From positions 434,001 through 498,000 of the forward strand of contig NZ_JBFDUZ010000002.1 in NCBI RefSeq assembly GCF_040719145.1: a DNA stretch of 64,000 nt, given 5' to 3'. Every line of letters starts with the position of its first letter. Positions within the stretch are counted from its first letter, which is position 1. This DNA comes from Paenibacillus sp. JQZ6Y-1. GTDB lineage: Bacteria; Bacillota; Bacilli; Paenibacillales; Paenibacillaceae. Of this stretch, positions 44,901 to 53,102 are shown piece after piece. The translations under genes were made by a program, and so were the position numbers. Below the pieces are notes generated by a model. It made no database searches. It saw nothing but the letters and a program-made list of their open reading frames with translations, and was not told where the DNA came from.

Positions 44901-47377
44901 CGAATGTGGATGGAGTAGCCACCTTTGTCGTTACGAATACAAAGACTGAAAATGTGATTTATACAGCAAATGTGCTGAATGAGAATATTACGCTTAGTCA
45001 GACCGTAAATGTGAATTTCTTATCCAGTAATGCCAATCTGTCATCTGTACAATTGTCGGAAGGCGTATTGATTCCGATCTTCACTCCATCGCAGACGAGC
45101 TATATGGCTTCTGTACAGAACGATGTGTATCGTATTACCTTTACACCAACAGCGGCAGATCTCAATGCGACGATTCGAATCAATGGAAATGCTGTTCAAA
45201 GTGGAATGGCTTCTACACCAATCGAACTGCAAACCGGAACGAATACCGTTGTTATTGAAGTGCTAGCAGCCGATGGGCAAACAACTAAAACGTATACCAT
45301 TCAGGTGATGCGTGAGCCGAATAAAGACGCACGTCTTAAAGCGTTAAACGGTACACCCACTGCTATAACACCTGCCTTTGATCCAGCCATTACGCAATAT
45401 ACAGTTAATGTTGCTAATAATGTAGAGCAATATTCTGTTCAGGCGGATGTGTATAATCCGTTATCTACGTTGACGGTAACAGGGGCAACTTACGATAGCA
45501 GCACTAACGTGTACAGCACCAATCTGCAAGTCGGTACGAATACGATCAGTCTAAAAGTGACTGCGCAGGATGGACAGACATCTACCGATTATACAGTTAA
45601 CGTGATTCGTGCGGACGCGCTCACTGAGGTGAAAAACGCACTGAACAATCTCACGATTGGCTATACAGGTAATGATTCTTGGGAATTCGTTACTCGCGAT
45701 CTGATCTTGCCGACAACGCAGGATGGGCTTCCTGTTACATGGATCTCCAACCAGTCGCAGGTCGTACAAAGCAATGGTGCCGTAACCCAACTAGCTAGTG
45801 ATGAAGCCACTGTCATTCTGACTGCTACGATTCAGCATAATGGCGCGCAGCTCAGCCGTACCTTCCTCGTTGTGGTGAAACCACAGGGGTTACGTATTGT
45901 TAGCTCGGAAGTCACACGCAACGTACCCATTCGTATTGGCGACAATGGTGCAGACATAGAGCAAACGCCGATTACGCGCAAGCTGCTGTCTGATGGAAAC
46001 AAGATCGACAAGGTTGTAGCAGGAGCTTCCCAATTGAATTCGGCACTGCAAGCAGCCATGACCAACAATGAAAGTAAAGTACGTATTGTTGCTACGGATG
46101 TGCCGAATGATCCAGCAAGTGAAGTGACGATTGATGTACCGTCAACTTCATATGAGACACTGGCGAACAAAGTGGATCTGAATCTGGATACCGAATTTGC
46201 TGGAGTCATTTTGAGTAAGAGTACCTTGTCACAACTGCAAACGGCGGGACAAAGCCTGTTCTTCCGTTTTGTACCGATTCGCGACGCAGGCGAAGTATCG
46301 CAGGTGGCTAATCAGGCGCTGAACGATCCGATAGTGAAGCAGACTGTATCTACAGGCACTGTAGCTCAGGTCGGCACACCGATGATGATCGAAACGAACT
46401 ACAACTCGTATAATACAACGCTGTTGTTCCCAGCATCGAAGCTGAATCTTCCAACTGGTACACCAGCGCAGCAGGCAGCTTATGCGGCTGGACTGTACGT
46501 ATACATTCAGCATAGTGACGGTGAAATCGCTCTGCAAAAGGGCACTGTACAGACAGCAGCAAACGGACAGGTGGAAGGTATTACAATCAACATTAGCAAG
46601 TTCAGTACCTTTACCATTTTGCATGTAGAACCGAAACGTTCTTCTAGTGGTGGAGGCGGAGGAGGTGGCGGTGGTACTACACCGGCGCCTACCCCAACAC
46701 CAAGTAATCCGTCTACACCGACTCAACCATCAACACCAGCACAGCCGGGAACAATGGGTGAGCATACCGCTTATATTAACGGATATCCAAATCACACATT
46801 CCGCCCTGCACAAACGACAACTCGTGCAGAGCTGGCTGCAATGTTGTGGCGTGTGATGCAAGCAAACGGTAGTTCAGCTGTAACGTCTACATCGGCGCGA
46901 TATAGCGATGTACCAGGCACACACTGGGCATCGGATGCGATTCGTCAGCTACAAGCACAGCAAATTATGATGGGTGTATCGGCAGACCGTTTTGCACCGA
47001 ATCGTCCACTCACACGTGCTGAATTTGCAACACTGGCTGTACGCTGGCAGAAGCTGACTTCTACCGGCGCAGCAACAGCTTCGTTCAGCGATGTGAACGG
47101 ACACTGGGCTGCATCCAATATCGCGATTCTGGTACAAACTGGTATTGTCAAAGGCTACTCCGATGGCACGTTCCGTCCTAATGAAGGTGTAACACGTGCT
47201 GAACTGGTAACGATGATGAACCGTCTGCTCAAACGTGGGCCACTTACTGGTGTTACCACGTCCACATGGAGTGATGTTCCTGCGACGCACTGGGCATTTG
47301 GTGATATTGAGGAAGCTTCGCTGTCTCATAGCTATGAGATACAATCCGATGGAACAGAGAAATGGATCAGTAAATAA
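41948..47377 (+). CDS. Giant SLH surface protein with eight Ig-like (Big_1) repeats
   Basis: 1809 residues. Order: Sec signal peptide (1-32, SYAAT); an N-terminal domain of about 170 residues with a DUF-like beta fold; eight near-identical Ig-like repeats of about 100 residues, each with TxVTLKDxNxNxISGKxVTLSQGSGSS and TKAExVTYTA cores; two cadherin-like beta-sandwich domains (YTIQVMREPN and YTVNVIRA ends); an atrophied Ig-like module (LTEVKNALNNLTIGYTGNDS); an uncharacterised domain; a Gly9 and Pro/Thr linker; and three SLH motifs (about 1603-1809). SLH domains bind pyruvylated wall polymer, so the stalk projects from the cell. The start follows AAAAGGGG. Confidence 0.92.
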   Translation: MEKWLKVSLIRVLCVLLVISPFPWAAHTSYAATLSYAQLGSHDFEAGYTSYPDDYLYMGGTSGNAKVSHSFAVYNVPSSFPASGNKAVLSLKVNQIQDNNDGYPPILQVWQYTSATTFNVNDNNAWPASMSALQNDSRFTLLDTKNSDVVKAGATLQFDVDSAVKANAGGSVKFLITGPASSVSSGSQNMIIVTDAPQIIEIAGGAPASAAQSTVSASPTTVTADGTSSSTITVTVKDASSNVLSGKTVTLGKGTSNSTISPASQTTNASGVATFTVTNTKAEQATYTASVAADSVTINQTAIVNFQPGAISASTSTVTTSKANVVADNSDSATISVTLKDANNNAISGQSVTLSQGSGSSTITATQGTTDATGVATFAVKSTKAEGVTYTAMAGGVTVTATATVTFNAGTTNAGLSTITASKANVIANNTDSATITVTLKDGNNNVVSNKVVTLSQGSGSSTITATQGTTDTSGVATFTVKSTKAESVTYTASVASDNVTITPTTSVTFQPGAVSASQSTVGVSKNSVFADGTDSSSVTVTLKDSNSNPISGKNVTLSQGSGSSTINPSTAVTTNANGQAVFTVTNTKKESVTYTATDTDDSITITQTGNVTFTAGAVNAAASSVVASKSTATADGIDSATITVTLKDGNGNAINDRAVTLSQGSGSSTITATQGTTDANGVATFQVTSTKAERVTYTAIAGGVTLTATAGITFQPGAVSDFASIVQVSKSNVAADGTDSSTVTVTLMDEYNNPIAGKSVILSQGSGSSAISPSTGVTTDANGQSSFTVTNMKAETVTYTAKDTTDNVTLTTTKTVTFDPGAVDGALSNVAISKTTVAADNTDTATITVTLRDNQNNAISGKAVTLSQGSGSSTITAIQGTSDANGVATFTVKSTKAEGVTYTAIAGNVTLTLHPVPVTFTPGAASAATSQISASKASVAANGSDSVTITVTVKDTNGNVIAGHTVKLQQGSGSSLVTPSEATTNVDGVATFVVTNTKTENVIYTANVLNENITLSQTVNVNFLSSNANLSSVQLSEGVLIPIFTPSQTSYMASVQNDVYRITFTPTAADLNATIRINGNAVQSGMASTPIELQTGTNTVVIEVLAADGQTTKTYTIQVMREPNKDARLKALNGTPTAITPAFDPAITQYTVNVANNVEQYSVQADVYNPLSTLTVTGATYDSSTNVYSTNLQVGTNTISLKVTAQDGQTSTDYTVNVIRADALTEVKNALNNLTIGYTGNDSWEFVTRDLILPTTQDGLPVTWISNQSQVVQSNGAVTQLASDEATVILTATIQHNGAQLSRTFLVVVKPQGLRIVSSEVTRNVPIRIGDNGADIEQTPITRKLLSDGNKIDKVVAGASQLNSALQAAMTNNESKVRIVATDVPNDPASEVTIDVPSTSYETLANKVDLNLDTEFAGVILSKSTLSQLQTAGQSLFFRFVPIRDAGEVSQVANQALNDPIVKQTVSTGTVAQVGTPMMIETNYNSYNTTLLFPASKLNLPTGTPAQQAAYAAGLYVYIQHSDGEIALQKGTVQTAANGQVEGITINISKFSTFTILHVEPKRSSSGGGGGGGGGTTPAPTPTPSNPSTPTQPSTPAQPGTMGEHTAYINGYPNHTFRPAQTTTRAELAAMLWRVMQANGSSAVTSTSARYSDVPGTHWASDAIRQLQAQQIMMGVSADRFAPNRPLTRAEFATLAVRWQKLTSTGAATASFSDVNGHWAASNIAILVQTGIVKGYSDGTFRPNEGVTRAELVTMMNRLLKRGPLTGVTTSTWSDVPATHWAFGDIEEASLSHSYEIQSDGTEKWISK
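42575..45025 (+). repeat. Eight tandem coding repeats of about 300 bp
   Basis: The repeats encode the Ig-like domains of the surface protein. Each carries the phrase LSQGSGSS or a close variant (repeat 1 has LGKGTSNS). Repeats 2-7 are most alike, and two subtypes alternate in part (STITATQGTTD versus STINPSTAVTT). Confidence 0.85.
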
Positions 47378-47589
47378 TAAGTAGTAAGTAGTAAGTAATC
47401 GTTCGTCTCGATAGTCGTATATACATCCTTGAGTCTGTTCGGGCTGGCTACCAAGCTCATACTATGGATGCCGATCAGGTGAAGCTGCTACGATGCCAAG
47501 CTGCATATCGTAGCCTTCACCTGCCCGGACAGACGGGATATATACGTTACAACTTCAATCAACCTTATCGCGGGAAATGGGGGAACGAT

Positions 47590-48042
47590 ATGCTCATATT
47601 CACGGAAGCAACACAACAGAATGAGGTTTTCTTGTTTGAAGTATTCAAAAGCACCAAAATGGAACAATTTATACCAATGAATATGCCAGAAGAACAGCTT
47701 GAAGTGCTCATGCATATGCAGTTTCGTGCACAGCAAATGTCTTATCGCAGTCATTACCCGTCAGCGCATCATGAACTAATTATGATTCAGGATCAGCAAG
47801 CGGGCTACATAATTACGGATCAGCATGGGGATGAGATCCGACTTGTTTTTATTGCACTGTTGCCACACTTCCGTAATCAAGGATATGGCACATCTATACT
47901 TGAACAATTGCAGAACAAAGCTGGGGTTATTTCACTGCAAGTGGATGAGCACAATCCTGCCAGATATTTATATCGTAAGCTCGGTTTTATCGAACAATCA
48001 CTAGCATCTCCTTATGTATGGATGCAGTGGCAACGACAGTAA
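47590..48042 (+). CDS. GNAT-family acetyltransferase next to tail-collar genes
   Basis: 150 residues from ATG 47590, preceded by GGGGGAAC; the frame is open from 47464 without homology. GNAT features are the EIRLVFIALLPHFRNQGYGT segment and VDEHNPARYLYRKLGF. The N-terminal half (MLIFTEATQQNEVFLFEVFK...MHMQFRAQQMSYRSHYP) is typical of a GNAT subgroup often found beside phage-tail-collar gene triplets in Bacillales. The acceptor may be the collar proteins; that is inference. It is followed by three collar genes on the same strand. Confidence 0.85.
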   Translation: MLIFTEATQQNEVFLFEVFKSTKMEQFIPMNMPEEQLEVLMHMQFRAQQMSYRSHYPSAHHELIMIQDQQAGYIITDQHGDEIRLVFIALLPHFRNQGYGTSILEQLQNKAGVISLQVDEHNPARYLYRKLGFIEQSLASPYVWMQWQRQ

Positions 48043-48190
48043 GTAAGCACCTGGAGAGGGGGAGAGGCCAGCTGAATGCGTTGCTGCGAATAACCATCAA
48101 GCGCGTATCCAGGCCCACATATTCAGTGAGACAACACATGGACTACAGTTCTTCAAAGTTGCACAAACTGAACGGAAGGGAGTTTATACG

Positions 48191-48736
48191 ATGAGCGATC
48201 AGTATCTTGGTGAGATTCGTATGTTTGCAGGGGCAGGAGGAACGAGAGTTCCTGCAGGTTGGTCATTTTGCGATGGTAAGCTATTAAGTGTGAATGAAAA
48301 CCAAGCTTTATTTGCATTAATAGGCAATGTGTATGGTGGAGATGGTAAAACCACTTTTGCATTGCCAGATTTGCGTGGACGCGTGCCTATTCATGCAGGT
48401 ACTTCACCAAAGTCAGCAATGACGTATAATCTTGGGAGTTCTGGTGGGGCTGAGACGGCAACGATATCGGAAATCCAATTGCCTGCACATACGCATGCTG
48501 TAAATGTAGTAGATGGGTCGGGGAAGGCAACGACGGCTAATCCGGGCAATACGGTTCTTCCTGCCACTTCATTAGTGAATTTCTATATGACACCTCCTGC
48601 GACACCTACAGTGGTCAATATGAATACTGCAAGTGTTACAACAACGGGGGGGAGTGTGGCTCATAGCAATATAATGCCATATGTAACAATAGGTTTTATC
48701 ATCGCGTTACAAGGAATTTATCCAACACCTTCATAA
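48191..48736 (+). CDS. Phage tail collar domain protein (MdpB-like), copy 1
   Basis: 181 residues. It opens with the conserved YLGEIRMFAGAGG and continues with PAGWSFCDGKLLSVNENQALFALIGNVYGGDG, TFALPDLRGRVPIHAG and a C-terminal MPYVTIGFIIALQGIYP, the signature of phage tail collar or microcystin-dependent protein family. Such proteins resemble receptor-binding tips of tail fibres. There is no signal peptide. AAGGGAG precedes the ATG. First of three tandem paralogs. Confidence 0.9.
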   Translation: MSDQYLGEIRMFAGAGGTRVPAGWSFCDGKLLSVNENQALFALIGNVYGGDGKTTFALPDLRGRVPIHAGTSPKSAMTYNLGSSGGAETATISEIQLPAHTHAVNVVDGSGKATTANPGNTVLPATSLVNFYMTPPATPTVVNMNTASVTTTGGSVAHSNIMPYVTIGFIIALQGIYPTPS

Positions 48737-48760
48737 TATATGAATAGGAGATGAAGCACG

Positions 48761-49267
48761 ATGGCAGATCCTTTTATTGGCGAGATTCGAATGTTTGCTT
48801 TTGGAACGATTCCGCAGGGCTGGATTCAGTGTAATGGGCAATTGTTAGCAATCGCAAGCAATACAGCTTTATTTTCTCTTTTATCAATTACGTATGGTGG
48901 AGATGGGAGAACTACTTTTGGTGTACCTGATTTGCGTGGATGTGTTCCGGTACACCCAAGTGCAAATATTGCGTTGGGCAAATCAGGTGGGGAAATAGCT
49001 CATGCGCTTACAATAAATGAGATGCCGACTCATAATCATATGTTACAGGTCAGTGATGCGACTTCGACTAGTAAAACGCCAAAAGATAATTTTCTTGCAG
49101 CAACGACAACGGCGAATTCGTATGCAGCCGGAGCGACTTCGAATGCTGCTATGACGGCAAGTACAATCAGTACGGCTGGAGCCGGTGCTCCACATACCAA
49201 TATGCAGCCTTATCTTACATTCAGTTTCTGTATTGCGACAATCGGGATATATCCTCCTCATCCTTAA
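48761..49267 (+). CDS. Phage tail collar domain protein (MdpB-like), copy 2
   Basis: 168 residues with the same order: FIGEIRMFAFGTIPQGWIQC, NGQLLAIASNTALFSLL, TYGGDGRTTFGVPDLRG, and C-terminal MQPYLTFSFCIATIGIYP. It lies 24 bases after copy 1 with its own TAGGAG ribosome site, so both are in one transcript. It lacks the longer Gly/Thr loop of copy 1. Confidence 0.9.
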   Translation: MADPFIGEIRMFAFGTIPQGWIQCNGQLLAIASNTALFSLLSITYGGDGRTTFGVPDLRGCVPVHPSANIALGKSGGEIAHALTINEMPTHNHMLQVSDATSTSKTPKDNFLAATTTANSYAAGATSNAAMTASTISTAGAGAPHTNMQPYLTFSFCIATIGIYPPHP

Positions 49268-49303
49268 TCATTTATCTCTTATAATAGAAGGGAAGATAAA
49301 ACA

Positions 49304-49828
49304 ATGGATGCTTACGTTGGCGAGATTCGTTTATTTGCAGGCAATTATGCACCGGCAGGTTGGTTAATGTGTAACGGTCAAGAGCTTTCGATGCCTAACT
49401 ATCAATTGCTATATGCTGTTATTGGAAGTGAATTTGGAGGTAATGGAAGTACTGTTTTTAATGTGCCTAATTTGAGCGGCAAAGCGCCCGTTCATAGAGG
49501 ACAAGGTACTGGATTAACAAATTACCCATTTGCAAGTACAGGTGGTTCTGATACAGTCACTCTAGATAGTTCCCACATACCGAGTCATACACATACTGTC
49601 CATGCACTAGGTTCAACATCGAATGCAGGGACACCCAAAGATATGATGTGGGCTGTTATTCCCAAATCTGGTCAAATCTCAGCGTATAGCGGTACAAGCA
49701 ATACGACATTAAGTCCATTGACGATAGGAGTTGCAGGCGGCGGTCAAGCACATAATAATATGCAGCCGTATGTAGCCATTAATTATATTATTTGTTACGA
49801 GGGTATCTTTCCTAATCTGAACTCTTGA
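49304..49828 (+). CDS. Phage tail collar domain protein (MdpB-like), copy 3
   Basis: 174 residues: YVGEIRLFAGNYAPAGWLMC, NGQELSMPNYQLLYAVIG, FGGNGSTVFNVPNLSGKAPV, and MQPYVAINYIICYEGIFP. It follows copy 2 by 36 bases with GAAGGGAAG upstream, and a terminator closes the unit. All three have two Cys near the start and end of the domain. The tandem triplet is found in several Gram-positive genomes; its use is not known. Confidence 0.9.
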   Translation: MDAYVGEIRLFAGNYAPAGWLMCNGQELSMPNYQLLYAVIGSEFGGNGSTVFNVPNLSGKAPVHRGQGTGLTNYPFASTGGSDTVTLDSSHIPSHTHTVHALGSTSNAGTPKDMMWAVIPKSGQISAYSGTSNTTLSPLTIGVAGGGQAHNNMQPYVAINYIICYEGIFPNLNS

Positions 49829-49870
49829 TAACGTATCTATTCCTTCGCTTTGTCCAATAGATTAGTAATC

Positions 49871-49912
49871 GCCAAAGACGGTATCTTCTACTGATATCGT
49901 CTTTGGCTTTAT
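49871..49912 (+). terminator. Intrinsic terminator of the tail-collar operon
   Basis: GCCAAAGACGGTATC pairs with GATATCGTCTTTGGC, followed by TTTATT. Confidence 0.88.
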
Positions 49913-50156
49913 TCGTATAGTTGAGCAAAGCTCCAACTCAATTGTATGCTATGAATAGATTCCCTTTTATATGTGAGATGAGATAGAATTGCGTGATTAT
50001 GACCAATATGGTTGCTTCCATACACCGCCTTGTATTAGACTGTTCAGCAAGCAGCATTTTCGGATTCGTGGAAAGAGCTGGGGATTATAGAGTGGATTTT
50101 GTTCTCAGCCGTGAAACGGATGGAGGCAAATATTCAAATACGGAGGGGTAAGATAT

Positions 50157-50324
50157 ATGGATATTCGTGAAAAGCTGGATCAACGTCTACTAGAGATGAC
50201 AGAAGAGGAAAGAAACGAATTTATCAAACAGGTTTGCCTTGTGATGAACAACCGCAACAATTCAGACCTCATCGTTCGGGCGAAGATCAATGAACTGGTT
50301 CAACGGTTCGGTCTGTACGATTGA
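50157..50324 (+). CDS. Small hypothetical protein of 55 residues
   Basis: The start follows CGGAGGGG at good spacing. The product begins MDIREKLDQRLLEMTEEERN and is a charged, likely helical protein with one Cys and a C-terminal KINELVQRFGLYD. A strong terminator follows 50 bases later, which supports a real gene. The family is not recognised. The 330 bases upstream of it hold nothing else I can identify. Confidence 0.6.
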   Translation: MDIREKLDQRLLEMTEEERNEFIKQVCLVMNNRNNSDLIVRAKINELVQRFGLYD

Positions 50325-50376
50325 GATGCGTTCCCATTGAACAATAAGTAAATAGCTTTTCGTTGTTATCGACGAA

Positions 50377-50424
50377 AACCAAGAGGGCAATTCTGATATC
50401 ATGCAGAATTGCCCTCTTGGTTTA
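50377..50424. terminator. Bidirectional intrinsic terminator
   Basis: A near-perfect 20-bp stem, AAACCAAGAGGGCAATTCTG with CAGAATTGCCCTCTTGGTTT, between the small gene and the convergent murR-like gene. Confidence 0.92.
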
Positions 50425-50442
50425 AGATTAACCTAAACTCAT

Positions 50443-51291
50443 TCAGCGCTTGCTCTTACGCACCACGTTGCGGCTTTTCTCTAAATAGGTAACGGATTGC
50501 TCATAGTCGCGACTGGCGACAGCGAGATACAGAATATCGATCACATTTAGCTGTGTGATGCGGGAGGAAGTCGCGCCGCTACGGATTTCATTTTCGGTAG
50601 AAGAGATATGCAGCGGGATGTCTGCTAGACTGCCGACAGGAGTATTGCCATAGCGCGTGATGGAGATAGTACGCGCACCAGCTTCGCGGGCGATCTTCAT
50701 ACACTCTACGGTCACTGGAGTTTTACCAGAATACGAGATGCCCACAACGGTATCATCTGGGGTTAGCATCACGGAGGAGATCAGCTGTAGGTCGGCATCC
50801 GCGAAGGCGAAGCAGGTTTTGTTAATCCGCAGAAACTTATGCTGGGCATCGGTCGCGATCAGGTTGGAAGCACCAATGCCAAAGAAGAAAATACGCTTCG
50901 CTTGCAGCAATGCCTGTACAGCCTGCTCAATGCTGGCAGGATTGAGGATTTTGATAGTATCGCGAATGGACTGAATATTGTTGGCGGATACGTTCTCAAT
51001 GATGCGCTCAATTGAATCATCCGGGTTAATCTCCTGATAGCCGCTCTGCGGCTGGCTCTGCTCCTGCAAATCGCCAGCAACCTTGAGCATCAGCTCCTGA
51101 TAGCCCTTGAACCCAGCGGATTTGCACAGTCGGATGACTGCTGCCTGACTGCCACCACTCTGTTCGGCGAGCTGTGCCACCGACATGCCGACTAACCGTT
51201 TTGGTTGCTCCAAAATAAAGCTGGCTACCTTGCGCTCGGATGGGGTGATCGTATGAATAATTTCCCGTAATCGGACTAATCCGCCATTCAT
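50443..51291 (-). CDS. murR: MurR/RpiR-family transcriptional regulator of muropeptide salvage
   Basis: 282 residues. The N-terminal HTH domain of the RpiR type (MSVAQLAEQSGGSQAAVIRLCKSAGFKGYQEL) is joined to a SIS sugar-phosphate-binding domain (IFFFGIGASNLIATDAQHKF, GISYSGKTPVTVE). MurR regulators sense MurNAc-6-phosphate. The SD AAAGGAG favours ATG 51291 over 51297. It follows the amiE-like gene on the same strand (69 bases) and lies next to murQ and a sugar kinase, which supports the name. Confidence 0.85.
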   Translation of the reverse strand: MNGGLVRLREIIHTITPSERKVASFILEQPKRLVGMSVAQLAEQSGGSQAAVIRLCKSAGFKGYQELMLKVAGDLQEQSQPQSGYQEINPDDSIERIIENVSANNIQSIRDTIKILNPASIEQAVQALLQAKRIFFFGIGASNLIATDAQHKFLRINKTCFAFADADLQLISSVMLTPDDTVVGISYSGKTPVTVECMKIAREAGARTISITRYGNTPVGSLADIPLHISSTENEIRSGATSSRITQLNVIDILYLAVASRDYEQSVTYLEKSRNVVRKSKR

Positions 51292-51359
51292 AATCATTGC
51301 TCCTTTGTCGGAGAGTATGGGTGAAGCGCCTTCATGAGGGGGCTTACTGCTAGGCTGAT

Positions 51360-52499
51360 CTATAGCAGGTTAGACCATGTATCCAGTTGTTGTGCCAGAG
51401 CAATATGGAAATCGCGGCGCAGCTGCTGGATGGGACGCTGGCGACCGTAATGCACCCGATTGGTCAGCAGCACAACGGCTAGCTCGCGTGCTGGATCTAT
51501 ATACAGGCTGGTGCCAGTGAAGCCAGTGTGCCCATAAGCAGCAGATGAAAAGGCTCCGCCAGACACATCCATTTCGTCCCCATCCAGCACCCAGCCCAAG
51601 CCACGGTGTATGTGGGGTATAGGAGGCGTTTGACGCTGGATAGCCGCTTGGTGAATATGGTGACAATCCGTATCGCCGGATGGGTTTAACCAAGCAAGAC
51701 CATATTTCAATACATCATCGGCAGTGGCAAATAAGCCGGCATGCCCAACAATTCTACCCAATTGCCGTGCATTCTCATCATGAACGATGCCTTGTAAATA
51801 ACTAGCCGTTACAGCGTCATATTCGGTTGCAGCGATGCGTGGCACCCATTCTGATGCCGGACGGAAGCAGCTATCCTGCATATGGAGGGGCTGGAAAATA
51901 TACTGGGCAGCTCCTTCCTGTAGCGATAGCCCAGTTATGACCGTAAACAGCTGCCCCAGCAGCATAAAGCCCGGATCGCTATAGATACGTCCTGTGCCGG
52001 GCTCATACTGTAGCTGCATCTGCGCAATTTGTACAATCGCTTCATCCATAGTCCAAGGACGTTGCGCAAAGTCTGCCATCGCTGGCAAACCGGATGTGTG
52101 CGATAGCAGCTGACGAATGGTGATGATATTGTGCGGCGAATGATTCATTTGGGGGAGATAACGAGCGATGGGATCATCTACGTCCAATTGCCCATTGCGC
52201 CATAGATGCAAAATTAACGGCAGTGTAACGATCACTTTGGTCAGAGAAGCACAGTCGTATAAGGTATGTATATCTGTACGAATACGCTGATCTGGTGTAT
52301 CGATTGCCCAGCCACCAGCATAGCGCAGAACCTGTCCACGATAGCTAATCGCAACGGATGCACCGGGAATGAACGTGTCCTGCATGCCGTGTCGCAGCGG
52401 CTCCCAGATCCGATCCAATTCAGCCGCTTGGATTAGCGAATCTGGTAGCTCGCCGTAATTGATATATTCGCTGTGTGCATCGTATGAGTATGGAGACAC
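51360..52499 (-). CDS. amiE: Serine beta-lactamase-like hydrolase, AmiE-like (muropeptide amidase)
   Basis: 379 residues. Class C beta-lactamase fold: Ser85-x-x-Lys88 (CASLTKVI), Tyr173-Ser-Asp (RIYSDPGF) and the HTG triad element (YGHTGFTGTS). It resembles B. subtilis AmiE (YbbE), which removes the peptide from MurNAc and is encoded with murR-murP-murQ there. No signal peptide is visible, so the cellular location is unclear. GTG start with AAAGGAG upstream. It is first gene of a unit with murR, divergent from the kinase-murQ pair. Without context it could be any serine hydrolase. Confidence 0.78.
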   Translation of the reverse strand: MSPYSYDAHSEYINYGELPDSLIQAAELDRIWEPLRHGMQDTFIPGASVAISYRGQVLRYAGGWAIDTPDQRIRTDIHTLYDCASLTKVIVTLPLILHLWRNGQLDVDDPIARYLPQMNHSPHNIITIRQLLSHTSGLPAMADFAQRPWTMDEAIVQIAQMQLQYEPGTGRIYSDPGFMLLGQLFTVITGLSLQEGAAQYIFQPLHMQDSCFRPASEWVPRIAATEYDAVTASYLQGIVHDENARQLGRIVGHAGLFATADDVLKYGLAWLNPSGDTDCHHIHQAAIQRQTPPIPHIHRGLGWVLDGDEMDVSGGAFSSAAYGHTGFTGTSLYIDPARELAVVLLTNRVHYGRQRPIQQLRRDFHIALAQQLDTWSNLL

Positions 52500-53102
52500 C
52501 GGAAAGCTCCTTTCTGATGAGAGTGAAATCGCGTTAGGAGAACCAGAATGGAATCACTGGACTGGATGTAATAGATGGTTACGCTCTAGCATTATATTTT
52601 TCGTTATTAAACGTATGATACGTCATCAAAGGGACGAATGGATATACACATTACGAATTTTATGCAGAAAAAGCGAAATATTTCGATTGTTATCAATGGA
52701 TTCTAATGTGATTTCGGCAGGTTTTCGACAAACATAAGGTAATGAATTGTCTAGATGGTAGAGGTAATATGGAATAGGAAGATGAAAAGGAGTATGAAAT
52801 AAAATTTTAAATGAAAATATAAAGAGTGTAGTACATCTCATTGAGGACGATCCTATATAGATGCCAATAATAGTATAGGTACTTGATAGACGAGTCTAAG
52901 TAAAACTTTGAATGATATAATAAAGTGAATTTTATTAACATATATCATACTGTGATTGATAAATAAACATAAAATTTTATTTTACAAATAGAAATCGGTG
53001 AACTAAAATATAAGCAATTATTCAGATGTGGAAGATAGTGTACACTCCAAATCGATATGTATGTCGGAAAAGATAACACCTATGTAGCGGAAGGGTGAGT
53101 CG
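52500..53102. promoter_or_regulatory. Divergent promoter region of the muropeptide genes
   Basis: About 600 AT-rich bases between amiE and the kinase gene. It holds two copies of a palindromic core, ATAAAATTTTA at 52799-52809 and ATAAAATTTTAT at 52969-52980, about 170 bp apart. They are candidate MurR sites. No gene or structured RNA was seen. Confidence 0.4.

Noticed and set aside
42575-45025. CRISPR-like periodic repeats
   Set aside because: Repeat units of about 300 bp are in frame and encode Ig-like domains; there are no short repeats with unique spacers.
47590-49828. Prophage
   Set aside because: Only collar-domain and GNAT genes are present; no integrase, capsid, tail tape measure or lysis gene, and no attachment-site repeats were seen.
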